NCBI RefSeq assembly: GCF_036785885.1
Contig: NC_092323.1
Location: forward strand, 15,818,501-15,882,500
Length of the DNA stretch: 64,000 nt
Origin: Coffea arabica
Lineage: Eukaryota; Streptophyta; Magnoliopsida; Gentianales; Rubiaceae
Direction of reading: 5' to 3'
Part shown: piece by piece, positions 1-11,175 of the stretch
Layout: each line of letters begins with the position of its first letter
Numbering within the stretch: the stretch's first letter is position 1
Program-made: the position numbers and the translations under genes
Notes under the pieces: model-generated
What the model saw: only the letters and a program-made list of their open reading frames with translations
Database searches by the model: none
Told to the model about the DNA's origin: nothing

Positions 1-661
1 AATGTAAAGCCCCTTTGCTTGCATAAATAGATTCCCTCAAACTTTGGTAAAACTCAATCCATGATATTATATCTTCAATTTACAAAAGGAAAAAATTCAG
101 CAAGTTTCCCTTGAGGTTTTTTTTACAATTTCAATTGGTACCCTTAAGGCTTCAAATATCATCATGTTTGCTTTCTTTTATATTGAGTTTCAATATAACA
201 AATTCAACCCATCGACACAAAAAACTTCATGCAAAATGGTAACAAATACTTGTCCAAATTACCTTTGCGTGTGACGCACGTTAAATTCGATATAACAGAA
301 TTAACTAAGAAAAAGATTTGTGAGGCAAAAAAAAAGAATAAAAAGTTAATCACTTGCCATGGACAAAATCACTTTTTCTTTTTACCTTGTTGAAAGAAAA
401 ATTTTTAGGTGCTAAAAAATTTTAAACCTTGGGAGGGAGAAAATGAGAATCGGACCTGTTAAAGCAAGTCTCAAAAAGGAGCACACACAGGTTAAATTAA
501 ACAGCAACAGAATTGGTGCCCGTTGGGCTGTAGTGCATGTAAAATTGGTTGGCCAAGACACCCCCAAGACCCATGAAGAATATGGGCTTAAATCATCCCA
601 CCACGCTTTCTAAACCCATTCACTCTGAGTCAAAACCAGTCCATCTGCAACCGTTATTCAT
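1..661. other. Gene-free AT-rich DNA
   Basis: No reading frame with recognisable protein similarity or splice structure was seen on either strand. The stretch is AT-rich with short homopolymer runs and ends at the TIR of the MITE that follows. Confidence 0.5.
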
Positions 662-926
662 TACTCCTTTCGTCCCAACTATTTTGTTACATTTCAAGAA
701 TTTAACTGTTTAAAAATAGCGATTTGATTGTGATGTTTGTATTTTTCTTTTTAATTTTACTCTCACATATTCAAATTTTGAATTTAAATGATGACATGTA
801 TATGATTAAAGGAAGGAACTATATTAAAAGAAAAAAATTAAAAATTGTTAACTTTCTCAATGTGACAAATATTTTGGAACATTTCAAAATAGAAAATATA
901 ACACTTTCAATGGGATGAAGGGAATA
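662..926. mobile_element. Stowaway-like MITE
   Basis: The left end reads TACTCCTTTCGTCCC and the reverse complement of the right end reads TATTCCCTTCATCCC, a pair of diverged terminal inverted repeats that each begin with TA. The CTCC(T/C)T(T/C)CGTCCC type of terminus and a TA target site are typical of plant Stowaway (Tc1/Mariner) MITEs. The interior is AT-rich and non-coding; the small reading frames inside are not genes. About 265 bp, a usual MITE size. Confidence 0.7.
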
Positions 927-2400
927 ATATCTTAAAGGCTTGGCTAATGGATACTCAAAATTGCAACTGAGAGGAGTCTCAAATTAACAATACAACTAAG
1001 GCACCGATTTTTTTTTTCCGTAGCACCAGTAAGAAAAAATGATCCTTTTTTTAGTAGAAATAAGAAAACCCTCAAAATTCAATTATTTGGATTATTTACT
1101 CCTTCTGTTCCACAAAGACAGGCCTACTTCTACTTTGTACAGTTGAAGTAGTTAAAACATTCATTATTGCTTCTTAATTTCTTGATATACCTCTCGAGTA
1201 GTACTAGTTTAAGTGTTATATTTACGGATTTTTCTAACAAGTGTCCTTAGAGGGTTCGGTAACACACTTATCATTCACCTAATCTATTATATATATATAG
1301 ACACACACATACAAACAATTGTTATTCTCCCTTACATTTATATAATTTTTCTATTTAATCTTATCTACCCTCTTTTGTATTTATTTATTTTTTCTAATTT
1401 ATCTTATATTTTTAAATAATATAACACCTGAAATATATCTTTGACCGACCTTATATTTATTATTGCAACTAGAATACCTGACTCATGGAGTAGCATATAT
1501 CTCTAACTACATAAAGCGCCGAAGGGTTGGCAACAGTGATTTCCACTGGTTATTTTGTAATTTGAGGGTTGATTTTGTCCTCATTTGTCTTTGTAGGTGT
1601 GATGGAACTCATTGTGGGGTCATCTCTGTTTCATGCTTGTCGGCCATAGGTTCTAAATTTTGGTCGCCTTATTCCAATTTTACCCTTTTACACTGGTTTC
1701 GTTGTTGTTTCTCTATAGATTTTGGCCTTTTTTGTCTTTTTATTGCAAATAATATTTTTAGTGGTTGGCCCGTTGCCTGCTGCATATGTCTGCCCAGATT
1801 TATTGGACCTCTCACGGTTTTTGCGAAATCTTTTCTGGTCTGCCACCTTATTATGTTGGTCCACTATGTTTGGGTTTCGGACATAAGAAAAATACCACTA
1901 TATCCATCCATATATAGCAAAAAATATATATATGATATGCAAACAAAATCAGCAACTTTGGCTGCCAAATTACTCTTCACAGGTTAAATAGTACCAGCAA
2001 CAAACAATTAAAAAATTTATACAATTTACACATTACTAATCAATACTAAATATTACAAAAATCAACACAACCTAGAATAATACACCTCAAATTATACCAT
2101 CATACACATTAAGAAATCCTTCAATTAATCCACTCTCACAACTTTCACTAGCATAAAATTAATTAGAACCAATAATCAAATCACAATTAGACAAAACATA
2201 AATATACTGTAAACAATAAAATACCAAAAAAAATTAAAAAGTGCAAAACAATTACTTACTTTACCAATAGAAAAACATATCAAAATCATAATCATTCAAA
2301 ATAATATAAAATATGACAAATCCATACTACATTACAAAATTATATTACAAATCTTTACACATGTTCCAATATAAAATACACGTACATATAATTAATAAAC
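927..2400. other. Gene-free AT-rich DNA
   Basis: A 174-codon open frame at 1463-1987 (+) has no recognisable domain, an odd Cys/Phe/Ile-rich composition and no splice context, so it is not called a gene. Around 1097 there is another CTCCTTCTGTTCC terminus resembling a Stowaway end, without a partner found. Confidence 0.45.
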
Positions 2401-2407
2401 AAATGGA

Positions 2408-3060
2408 AGATATTGCCTATAACATACCAGCTCTTTATGGATTTTTTGCATTAATTTGGCGGTTCGATTTGTCCATCTTTGTCCTATGGTCCAATATGTA
2501 GCCGTCAATGGCCTCTGCTCCCAATATGTTAAATACAAAAGAGAATCATTTAATTTATGTTAAATACATAAATATTTATAACTAAAATTGAAAAAGTGTT
2601 ACACTCATATTTTTAAGAAAAGGAAACTGATAGATTTTGTGCTTAACATAAATTAAATGTGTGAAAGTAAAAAAGATATTGCCTATAACATACTAGCTTT
2701 TTATGGGTTTTTTGCATTACATGAACAAAATATTAGTTATTTATGGGCATTTTACTCTAAATTATTTAATTTGTGTAAAATACATAAATGTTTGTAACTA
2801 AAATTGGAAAAGTGTTACACTAATATTTTTACGAAAGGGAAACTCATAGGTTTTGTATTTAACATAAATTAAATATGTAAAAGTAAAAAAAGAAATTGCC
2901 CATAGCATATCGGCTCTTTATTGGTTTTCTCCATTACATGAACAAAGTACTAGCTATTTATGGACATTTTACTTTGAATCATTTAATTTATGTTAAAAAC
3001 ATAAATGTTTGTAAGTAAAATTCAAAAAATATTACACTAAAATACTCAATTATTAAATTA
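2408..3060. repeat. Diverged tandem repeat, about 220-265 bp unit
   Basis: The phrase ATTGCC(T/C)ATA followed by AGCT and a TTTTTGCATTA-like stretch recurs near 2412, 2678 and 2895. The DNA between (ACATAAAT, TGTTACACT, TAACATAAATTAAAT) recurs in the same order. Three diverged copies are visible. The repeat is non-coding and AT-rich; its source is not recognised. Confidence 0.7.
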
Positions 3061-3790
3061 AAGCTTTTGCGTTTTAAGATTGAGTAGTTACATCGATAAT
3101 ATATGTTAACTGCTCAATTATTAAATTAAAGCTAATTAAAGCTTTTGCGTTTAAGATTGATAATATTTGTATGTGCATGTTCGGCAAAATATATATATGG
3201 ACACAAATTCTGTGTGTATCTAATATTATTAATTTAAAGCTGTTGTGTTTTAATATTAACTACTCAATTGTTAATTTAAAGCTTGCCGTCAAGCTCCAGT
3301 TACAAGTTAATTGTCTCCTTTTGCTGTTGTGCTCATATTCTATTTTCTCATCTTATTCTCTCATCTTATTCCAATATGTGCATATCTAATAAATATAAAT
3401 CAATTGTCCCGTTTTGTATTAGGTTCCATTAATACAATCAATTGTTTTTAAAAATATCGGATAATTTCCCTCTACTTCAAAAATGTTACTTCGATAATAT
3501 TTGTTAACTACTCAATTACCAAATTAAAGCTCTTGCGTTTTAAGTTTGAATAGCATAACATAAATGTGTTTAGGACAAAGTGATAATTAGTTGTGTGCCT
3601 TTTTATATATGTGCATGTTCAGCAAAATATATATGTTAAAAAAAATATTGATTTTTCTGAAAAAAAATATATCGAGACAAATTTTTTGTGTATCTAATAT
3701 TATTAATTTAAAGCTTTTGCATTTTAATATTAACTACTCAATTATTAATTTAAAGCTTTTGCGTTTTAAGATATTTTTAGCAAAATATAT
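3040..3790. repeat. Nested AT-rich repeats around an AAAGCTTTTGCGTTTTAA core
   Basis: The core AAAGCTTTTGCGTTTTAA with a preceding CTCAATTATTAAATT recurs at about 3045, 3115, 3280, 3500, 3710 and 3755. On a larger scale the block from GTGCATGTTCGGCAAAATAT (3171) through TAATATTATTAATTTAAAGC recurs about 435 bp later (3608). These layered repeats are typical of the ends of non-autonomous DNA elements, and the block lies upstream of a Helitron-like 3' terminus. Confidence 0.65.
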
Positions 3791-4085
3791 AGCAATTATT
3801 CTACGATGCCACCGCATGCTATCAAATTTTACGTGGTTGTTCCCTGGTGATTAAAGGTTACGTGGCGCAAAATTTATCTTACGTGGTTACAGATTAGAAG
3901 TTACATCTGTAGTTACAGTTCATGTCATGCACTTAAAGATAGAGATATGCTTGTTTCGTTCGGTTCTTTCACAGATTACACTGTCATAGTGGACTTGCAA
4001 TCATTAGTCATATTTAATGCATGCACGTGCTTCCTTCTACCAAACCACAAACTCTTTGTATAGTTGAAGACTATGCGTTCTATCT

Positions 4086-4207
4086 TTTTTTTTTTTTTTT
4101 TTTGTCGACGAAGTGGGTGTCCGGGTCAATTCCGTAAAGGCGGCCCGACTAATCCCACTCCGGCCCGGCCCGACGCCCCAATCAGACCTAGCACGTTAGA
4201 TGCACGG
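4086..4207 (-). mobile_element. SINE-like retroposon (5'-truncated) with 15-bp TSD
   Basis: A 122-bp insert begins on the + strand with a run of about 18 T (the poly-A tail of a minus-strand retroposon) and is flanked by perfect 15-bp direct repeats CTATGCGTTCTATCT at 4071-4085 and 4208-4222. The body is GC-rich, unlike its surroundings. On the minus strand it shares a GTGGGATTAGT(C/T)GGG phrase and the (A/C)CCAC(T)-to-poly-A ending with the SINE at 47053-47241, so it is probably a 5'-truncated member of that family. Confidence 0.8.
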
Positions 4208-4863
4208 CTATGCGTTCTATCTACATTAACCTTTTCACCGTCAGTTTCTTTGGTTTGGTTTTCTTTATCTACGGACTACCAACTATTATAATGCTTTAGA
4301 GATGTTTCTCTTTTCTCTTGCGCCTTTCTGTTAGCTCTTTATTTTCTATTGGCTTTTCCTTATCCCTGTTTCAAATTCTCAGCTTCGCGCCGGCTTCAGT
4401 CAGGTATGTCCTTGTTTTTCTTTACTGCATTTCTTCATTGACCTTTTCCTCGTTTACTCTTAATCAATCTGCAGTTACTTATTTTCTTTCCTTGTGATTG
4501 AAGTTATGTTTCTATCATTTTCTCCTCCCTATTAATTACCTAAGAATATCTGTTTTGTTCCCATGATTTTTGCCAAAAAACTTACTACTTCGCACAGAAT
4601 CATTTTTCTTTGTTGCAGCTTTTTAGTCTGCATTAACTCCGAATTTTCTTACGTTTGACTCCATAAACTATTAGCAAATTTAAAAAATCTCCTTACTTTT
4701 TTCCATTTTTGTGTATTTTGCTCATGCTCACTGTGTATACTATCTCATATTTGCTTATTCTACAATCACTATTATAATATTCAACAAAACAATAACCCTC
4801 TATTTCTAATTTCTTCTACTTTATTTTACATTATTCATCACTCAATAACACCATAATATGGGC

Positions 4864-4895
4864 ACCCCGCGACAGCCGCGGGGTCGAATGCCTAG
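4864..4895 (+). mobile_element. Helitron-like 3' terminus
   Basis: A hairpin with an 8-bp perfect stem (ACCCCGCG / CGCGGGGT, loop ACAGC) at 4864-4884 is followed 7 nt later by CTAG and then a T at 4896. A GC-rich hairpin just before CTRR, with insertion next to T, defines Helitron 3' ends. The 5' TC end was not identified; the layered AT-rich repeats from 2.4 kb on could be part of the element. It ends about 340 bp before the BOLA2 start codon. Confidence 0.65.
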
Positions 4896-5155
4896 TACCA
4901 ATAAAGATGCGCATTAAATATGGATATAATAGTAAAATGATAGACTACCTGCCTTTCTGAAAGAAAGAAAGTGAGTATAAAATAAAGGGAAAAGGAAAGT
5001 GAAGCTATATTCGATGAAGGGCGCATCTAGCAGGGAAACCAGTAAAATTTATGCTCCACTCGTTTCTTTTTGATTCTTTCTATATTCTTTACGTTTTCTA
5101 TGTTTTCCATCTTTTGGATTTCTTCCCCTGCCTTAGGCCCTTAGCCGGTTAGCCC

Positions 5156-5161
5156 TATAAA
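5156..5161 (+). promoter_or_regulatory. Candidate TATA box of BOLA2
   Basis: TATAAA lies 78 bp upstream of the BOLA2 ATG in otherwise pyrimidine-rich leader DNA. The spacing suits a plant core promoter with a short 5'UTR. No transcript evidence is available here. Confidence 0.4.
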
Positions 5162-5238
5162 CCCTTAAAAAAAGAAAGAAAAAGTAGGCAGTGTAGCAAA
5201 TATTAAGCTAAAGCTTATTATTGACAGAGAAGACGAAG

Positions 5239-7645
5239 ATGGGGGTCACGAAAGAGCAGGTTGAATCTTCCCTCAAATCCAAACTCAGCCCTTCTCATCT
5301 TGTAAGCCTCTCCGTTTATATCTCTATTTTATTTATGCTATACTGTATTTGCATGCATCTGTTTATATGCCTGTCCAAGTTTCAATCTTTTTTTAGTTAA
5401 CATGTATTAAATTTCATCATGGCGTAGTGTAATTTTTTTTTGTTGTAAATGGTTATTGCTTAAATGGGGGTTTTTTGGCTTTTTGATAGAATGTTAATAG
5501 AGTATTTCAGGCAAGCATCCAAAAGGGTTTTTAGTTTTGATGCTTTAATCTTGAAAAGCGGAGAGAGATTTGGAACTGGTTGGTCTTTGGGCTGATTTTT
5601 AAATGAGTTTTTAGTTTGATTAAAAGGGCATGTTGATTTGTGCAATTTTCTCTTTGGTTTAATCGAGTTTGATTCGTGGTATGAGAAATTAGGATGCAAT
5701 TTAATATGATTGTTAAAGGATAGGTGGTGCTGATTATCGAACTATTCCACTAACTTTTTGCAATCAATTACAGAAGGATGTAGCTCTGTTCTTGCATACG
5801 TTTCTTATCGTGTTTAATACGAGGTTCATTTTGCTTGGATATAGTGGTAAATGTGTAAGGAGCCGGTCTTTCATATGTTGTGAAAAACTCTCAAATCATA
5901 GCTTGGCAATTGTTTCTGAAGAACTTTCTGAAAAGGTATTTTGTTCAGCACATTAGTGCTTTAGGACCAGTGATGTGGGGATTAGGGTGACATTCTCAGT
6001 TTTTATCCATTCATCATAAATGGATTTGGTTGACTGAAAAACCTGAATGCATGTGAATTGGTCACCAGTTGCAGTGCAGTGGATTTGTGGATTTTGAATT
6101 GTGATCTAGCTAAGTCCTTTTTAGCACAACAAAAGCTTGTAAAACCAAAAAGATTAACTTGACTGGGAAGAAAATGTGTATAAACAACAATAGAAAGACG
6201 AAACTTCTCCAACTCATCACTGCACTATCTAATGCTGCTCTATCATCTTTGTCCCCTTCTTCTTAGATAAAACTGATGAGGGGAAAATATGTGGTTCTTA
6301 GAACTTGTCTTTGACTCCAATGGGAGACATATGGTTGAGGTGTGGATGAAGCACTTGAATTTTAACTGTTCTATTGAGGGGATGGATGAATGAAGTTTGG
6401 ATAATCAGGTTCACTTGAATAGGATTTGACTAATACAGAATTAGACAAAGAAAATAACTAGAAAAGATCCTGAAGTTATATAACTTCGACGCATGATATT
6501 TGATAACCCTTTGTAGTGTATAGCTCCATTCTGAACCAGGCTATTTCTTGTCATTAGCATCTGAAGCTGAATTCATTGCAAAGCATGGGATTTTGAGGCT
6601 TTCTTTATGATGTAGTTATTTGATGTCTCCCTCACTCTCACATGAGTGCCAAGTAAATGGGATGCAGCCAAAATGCCAGTAGCCCTTGAAAGATGTTAAA
6701 TTTTCTGGTCATATATTTTAAGAAAGGTGATAAAGAAATTTTCAATAAAAAGCTACAAGACTTTTATGAATTTCATTTCCAATTCCCAAGTCACGCTTTA
6801 CTGCATATATGTGCTCCTTGATGCCCAAATTCTGATATTTAGGGGTATTTGACTTATACTTTGGACCACCATTTTCATGCTGCCTACTGGAACTTTCAGA
6901 TTTGTTACTTAAATAGGTCACAATTAGCTCTTACTTTTTTTTTCTTGGTTGCTACAGTTCTGTGTTTATCCTGATCTTTATGGTTTTAAATTGTGGGAGT
7001 CCAGTTTTAAGCCACTCCAGCAGTTAAGGTTTTGCTTATTTTGACCATTTTTATCACCTTAACCATGGAATGGCCATCATGAGTAATAGTGCATGTCTGC
7101 TGAAATAAATATTTATTCTTGGCTAGGCTTCTTCACTACAAACACAATTTCCCATGCATTTCCTAATAAAAGGGCTAAGTTGGTAAGAGTTGCCGTGTTC
7201 AAGCGCACAAAGCATGATTCTCTCCCATTGTCTAGTTAAAAACTTCATTTAGTAGCTTTGTTTGTCCTTTTTTCCACCTTTCTTCTTTGCCTAGATGTGA
7301 ATTATATTGTTTCTCTAACTTAATTTGTCTGACAATTTAATTTCAGGAAGTAGTTGATGTCTCTGGTGGGTAAGTTTCTTTCTTTTGAAAAATTTCATGA
7401 GATATGTTTATGAATTAGTTATTCAGTGACAAAATTGTTTATTCATCAGATGTGGTGCGAAGTTTACCGTTGAGATTGTGTCTGAACAATTTGAAGGGAA
7501 AAGGCTACTCGAGAGGCACAGAATGGTGAATGCTGCATTGTCTGAGGAGTTGAAAGATATTCATGCTCTCTCTATAACAAAAGCTCTCACTCCAAATCAG
7601 TGGGAACAGCAGCAAGAATCTGAAAAATCTCAAGCAGCAGTTTGA
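5239..7645 (+). CDS. BOLA2: BolA-like protein 2 (three exons, 93 aa)
   Basis: Exons 5239-5301, 7347-7369 and 7450-7645 join in phase to a 93-residue protein. BolA proteins pair with monothiol glutaredoxins (GRXS17 in the plant cytosol and nucleus) and bind a shared [2Fe-2S] cluster. The family signature is visible: MGVTKEQVESSL at the start, Gly-Gly-Cys-Gly around Cys30 with a split codon across the last intron, the FEGKRLLERHRMVNAAL stretch with His52 (candidate cluster ligand), and the HALSIKAL-like end. Length and the lack of a targeting peptide match cytosolic BOLA2, not the organellar BOLA1/BOLA4. The 23-bp middle exon is unusually small but has clean CAG/GTAAGT borders. Intron 1 is about 2 kb. 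FBN5 follows on the same strand 1.4 kb downstream. Confidence 0.93.
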
Positions 7646-7981
7646 AGTTTGCTTCTGACGGCATTTGCCAGCTAGAAAAACCTGATGTCTCGTGTGTTAC
7701 ACTACAGCTTCTTTCGTGAAAAAGACTGCACCTTTAGATCCTTCCTACAAATCTTAGCATGATGCTCCTCAATTTAAATCTTGAATACCGTTTGTCATTT
7801 TGGTAGTAAATCCTCTAGCAGCGATAAAGCTTCGTTTGATCGGAATAAACTTGGCTTAGTGCATAAATTTAACAGTCTGGTCTTTGAGTTATGACGAAGA
7901 CTTGAATAAATTCAATGACATTTGACAGGTGATGATGATCTTTTGGCTTGCATTAATTGATGGTCTGGATTTCCTCCTTTT

Positions 7982-8770
7982 CAGATTATGGAGTCTAACA
8001 GCAAATTAGCAGTTGCAACTTGTGTAGCACTTTCAATTCAGAGTCAGACGTTAAAAAAATATCAATTCTCAAATTTGGCACCTTAAAAGTCATAATATAA
8101 TCGGTCAAAGCCCTATGAGTTTCGAAATTTCTTTTCCTTGAGAACACAACTTCAAATGCAGGGTAAAACTTGCCTGATCAAAAGTAAAATTTGCTTGGTG
8201 GGCCAATTGTTACATTACGTGGCTCTCCAAAAAAAAAAAAATTCAGACGGGTGTGTAGTGCACCTGTCTGGTTCGATGATGCTTCAGTTCCCGTCGGTCT
8301 CCCTATATGTCCAGTTGGACCCTCTCTTAGAATAGACTAAAGTAGGAGTAGAAGTAGGTGTAAAGTAGAATATTGCCAATAGTCAGATTATGAAGTCTAA
8401 CAGCAAATTAGCAATTGCAACTTGTGTAGCATTTTCAATTAGGGTTAATCTTTTCTATACTAACAGGAGTAATCTTATGCTATACACTGTTAGTTTTAAA
8501 TGAATGACAATTATACAAAATTTAAATTTGAAATTTAATTTTTACACATGAGTCATGAATTTAACGATGAGAGTGTATACACTATCAGTTTATATAAAAT
8601 TTACCCTTTCATCAATTAAGAGTCAGAAGTTCAAAAAAATTATCAATGCTCAAATTCGCCACCTTAAAAGTCATAGTATAATCAGCCAAAGGTCCATTTG
8701 AGTTTCGAAATTTCTTTTCCTTAAGAACGCAACCTCAAATGCAGAGGTATGAAAATCAGCCTGATCAAGA
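7982..8770. repeat. Tandem duplication downstream of BOLA2
   Basis: The block starting TCAGATTATGGAGTCTAACA (about 7982-8190) recurs from 8384 to about 8770 with roughly 10% differences by eye, in the same orientation. Shared phrases include AGCAAATTAGCA, CACCTTAAAAGTCATA and GAGTTTCGAAATTTCTTTTC. The second copy is interrupted by a MITE at 8442-8606. The block runs up to the FBN5 5' region, so it may carry regulatory DNA. Confidence 0.85.
8442..8606. mobile_element. 165-bp MITE inside the second duplicate copy
   Basis: The first duplicate copy (TTTCAATTCAGAGTCAG) gives the empty site. In the second copy DNA beginning GGGTTAATCTTTTCTATA and ending TATATAAAATTTACCC splits that site. The ends form imperfect inverted repeats (GGGTTAAT.. 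/ GGGTAAAT..). Flanks TTTCAATTA and CATCAATTA suggest a roughly 9-bp target duplication, as for Mutator-like elements, but with mismatches. Confidence 0.72.
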
Positions 8771-9067
8771 GGTACATTGGTGTGGGCTGTGGCGTGCATG
8801 AAATCCAACTACCCAAGTACATGTTGTACAAAAGCCTTCAAAGCCCGTGAAAACTTGTCCATCAAAATAAGGGTCAGAATTTTCTAATGGTACAATCTGA
8901 AAGTAATAGTCCTCAAATTTTGAGCAGATGGATAGAAAAGTCAGAGTTGGGACGGTGGCACACCGTGCAAGATAAAACTCTCCTGCCAAAGGTTCTACTT
9001 CCTCAAACCATCCAGTGTCTCAAAAGGTTCGGGAAGCTAAAACGAAGATTCAAACTGATTTGGAGCA

Positions 9068-11175
9068 ATGGCCACAAAGCTTATCCACCCTCCAAAATCT
9101 GCTCCAAATTTGTTTCATCCAATAGCAAGCAGTGCCGTAAAGATAATGAGAGCTCACAAAGCTCTCTCAGCCACTCACTCAAGTCACAAAAACTGCAGTA
9201 GATTTAGTGAATATCCCTTTGGACTAAGAACCATTGTTTCAACCAAAGCTACTGAAAAAAGTTTTGGAGTTGAAGTTCAGGATGAGAAGCAGACAATTCA
9301 GCAAACTAAACAATCCCTTTATGATGCACTACAAGGTATGCTCTCCTGTTTTGAGACTTCTAGTTGAATCTTGAAATCCCTTAGTTGTCGATTGTTTTCT
9401 TCGCTGCGTTGCCTACCTTCTGAAATGAATGTATGTCACTCAAGGCATCAACAGAGGGATTTTCGGAGTTTCATCGGAAAAGAAAGCCGAGATTACAAGA
9501 CTGATAGAGCTGCTGGAGTCTCAAAATCCAAGTCCAGAACCAACTATGAATATAGAGAAGGTGAGGTCTGTACTAGTTGGAATCATGTAGGAATCGCACT
9601 TGTTGCTGGTCTAACTTTGTATTCAAGAATCTTAAGTTGGTGATATTGTCATCGTTTGGAAGATGGGAGGAACTTGGAAGCTTGTTTACAGCACCATCAC
9701 CATCCTGGGGTCAAAAAGAACCAAACTAGGATTGAGAGACTTCATTAGCTTGGGAGATTTCTTCCAGGACATTGATACAGTTGAGGTATATCTACATTAT
9801 TTATCAGTAAGAACTTTTTTTTCATTTTTAAACTATATCAATTAATTGAACTACGAGAAGAGGAATACCTTGATCAAATGCAAGATAATCCAACTTGTTG
9901 AGGGGTTGCCTTAATCGCTAGGTAATGTTTTGTTCATCTATTCCTGTTTTTGGTGGTTCATTAGTTTATTTCTTAAAGGTAAGGCTGTCAACATGCATCG
10001 CCCGTATGTTTATGCAAGCGCTCAGAAACCAATACGATAAACCAAATAAGCTTTTGTCAGACCCATAATATCTTTGGCCTTTGAACTTGTACTGCTGGTC
10101 TTTGAGCCAGAAATAGTGCGATGAGGAAATCATGTTCGTAGATTGTCCATCAATAGAATTATCCAGTTCTGGGCTTGTATCAAATTTTCACTCATCTTCC
10201 ATAAAATTATATAGACCAGAAACAAGTACAATTCATCTTTTAGCCTCCAATACTGTTCAGTATTGCTCAGGCAGTCGGGCTTATTCTCTCACTTTAGAAT
10301 CTTATTAAACTCTTTCATCTTCTGGTTGCAAATGGAGGGGAAAGCAGTCAATGTGATTGAGTTCAGCGCTAAAGGTCTCAATTTGTTCCGGGGGCAGCTA
10401 AAAGTTGAAGCAACTTTCAAGATTGCTTCTAAATCAGTTAAGCTTTCGTTCTGCTCTTCTGGCTGCTTTGTACTGCTGAAACGTTCATTTTCTTGAAGCC
10501 TCATTTTAGATCTTGAAATTTCGTTTACTGACAAAATGCAAACCAGTTCTCCATGAATTCAAGTAATTAGCTCTTGTGATTGTTGTTTATAAATCATTTT
10601 TGGACTTGCTTTTATTTCCCAAAAATAAATAAAATAAAATAAAATCCTTTTCCATAGTGAATTGCAGGCCTTCAATCAGGAACTTTGCATTAAAGATGCT
10701 AACCACATTTATTATGTTTTGCTCACAGAGGGTTGATATACGGTATGAAAATTCTACAATCACTCCTGAACAGGTAAATGTAGTTCTAGTCCACCATTAA
10801 ATTCAAAAGACCGAGCAGTAAAGAAATGCTGTTACTTGAATCTGCCTTTCAACCCGAAACTGTACTTACAATGGATGACTTATCAGTGGCTTATTTTCCA
10901 TGCAACAGCTGATGAATCTATTTGAGAAAAACTACGATCTTCTTCTCAGCATTTTCAACCCAGAAGGCTGGTTGAATATAACGTATCCTTTCATATTGGA
11001 TTCAATAGAAATAAAGACAAAATATTTCTTTTTTGGGTTCTGTAATATTTTGCAAATGAGGAAAAACCATATGCTAAAATGCTTCATCCTTGACTGTTTT
11101 ACTAGATATGTAGATGATAATTTAAGAATAGGAAGGGATGACAAGGGCAATATCTTTGTATTAGAGAGATCATGA
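9068..11175 (+). CDS. FBN5: Plastid fibrillin 5 (PAP/fibrillin family, seven exons, 264 aa)
   Basis: Exons 9068-9335, 9445-9560, 9663-9785, 10338-10436, 10729-10773, 10909-10982 and 11106-11175 close in phase to 264 residues. Residues 1 to about 60 are Ser/Thr/Lys-rich with few acidic residues, like a chloroplast transit peptide. The PAP/fibrillin domain follows: [18 protein letters not shown], then [20 protein letters not shown], the [16 protein letters not shown] stretch, and the C-terminal [18 protein letters not shown], which holds the short [RK]-x-G-RD motif of the family. The [11 protein letters not shown] pattern and the position next to BOLA2 point to FBN5, which binds solanesyl diphosphate synthases and supports plastoquinone-9 synthesis. 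That function is family knowledge, not seen here. The ATG is the first in frame ahead of the transit-like region. Confidence 0.9.

Noticed and set aside
1463-1987. 174-codon plus-strand open frame
   Set aside because: No domain, Cys/Phe/Ile-rich composition of AT-rich non-coding DNA, no splice or promoter context.
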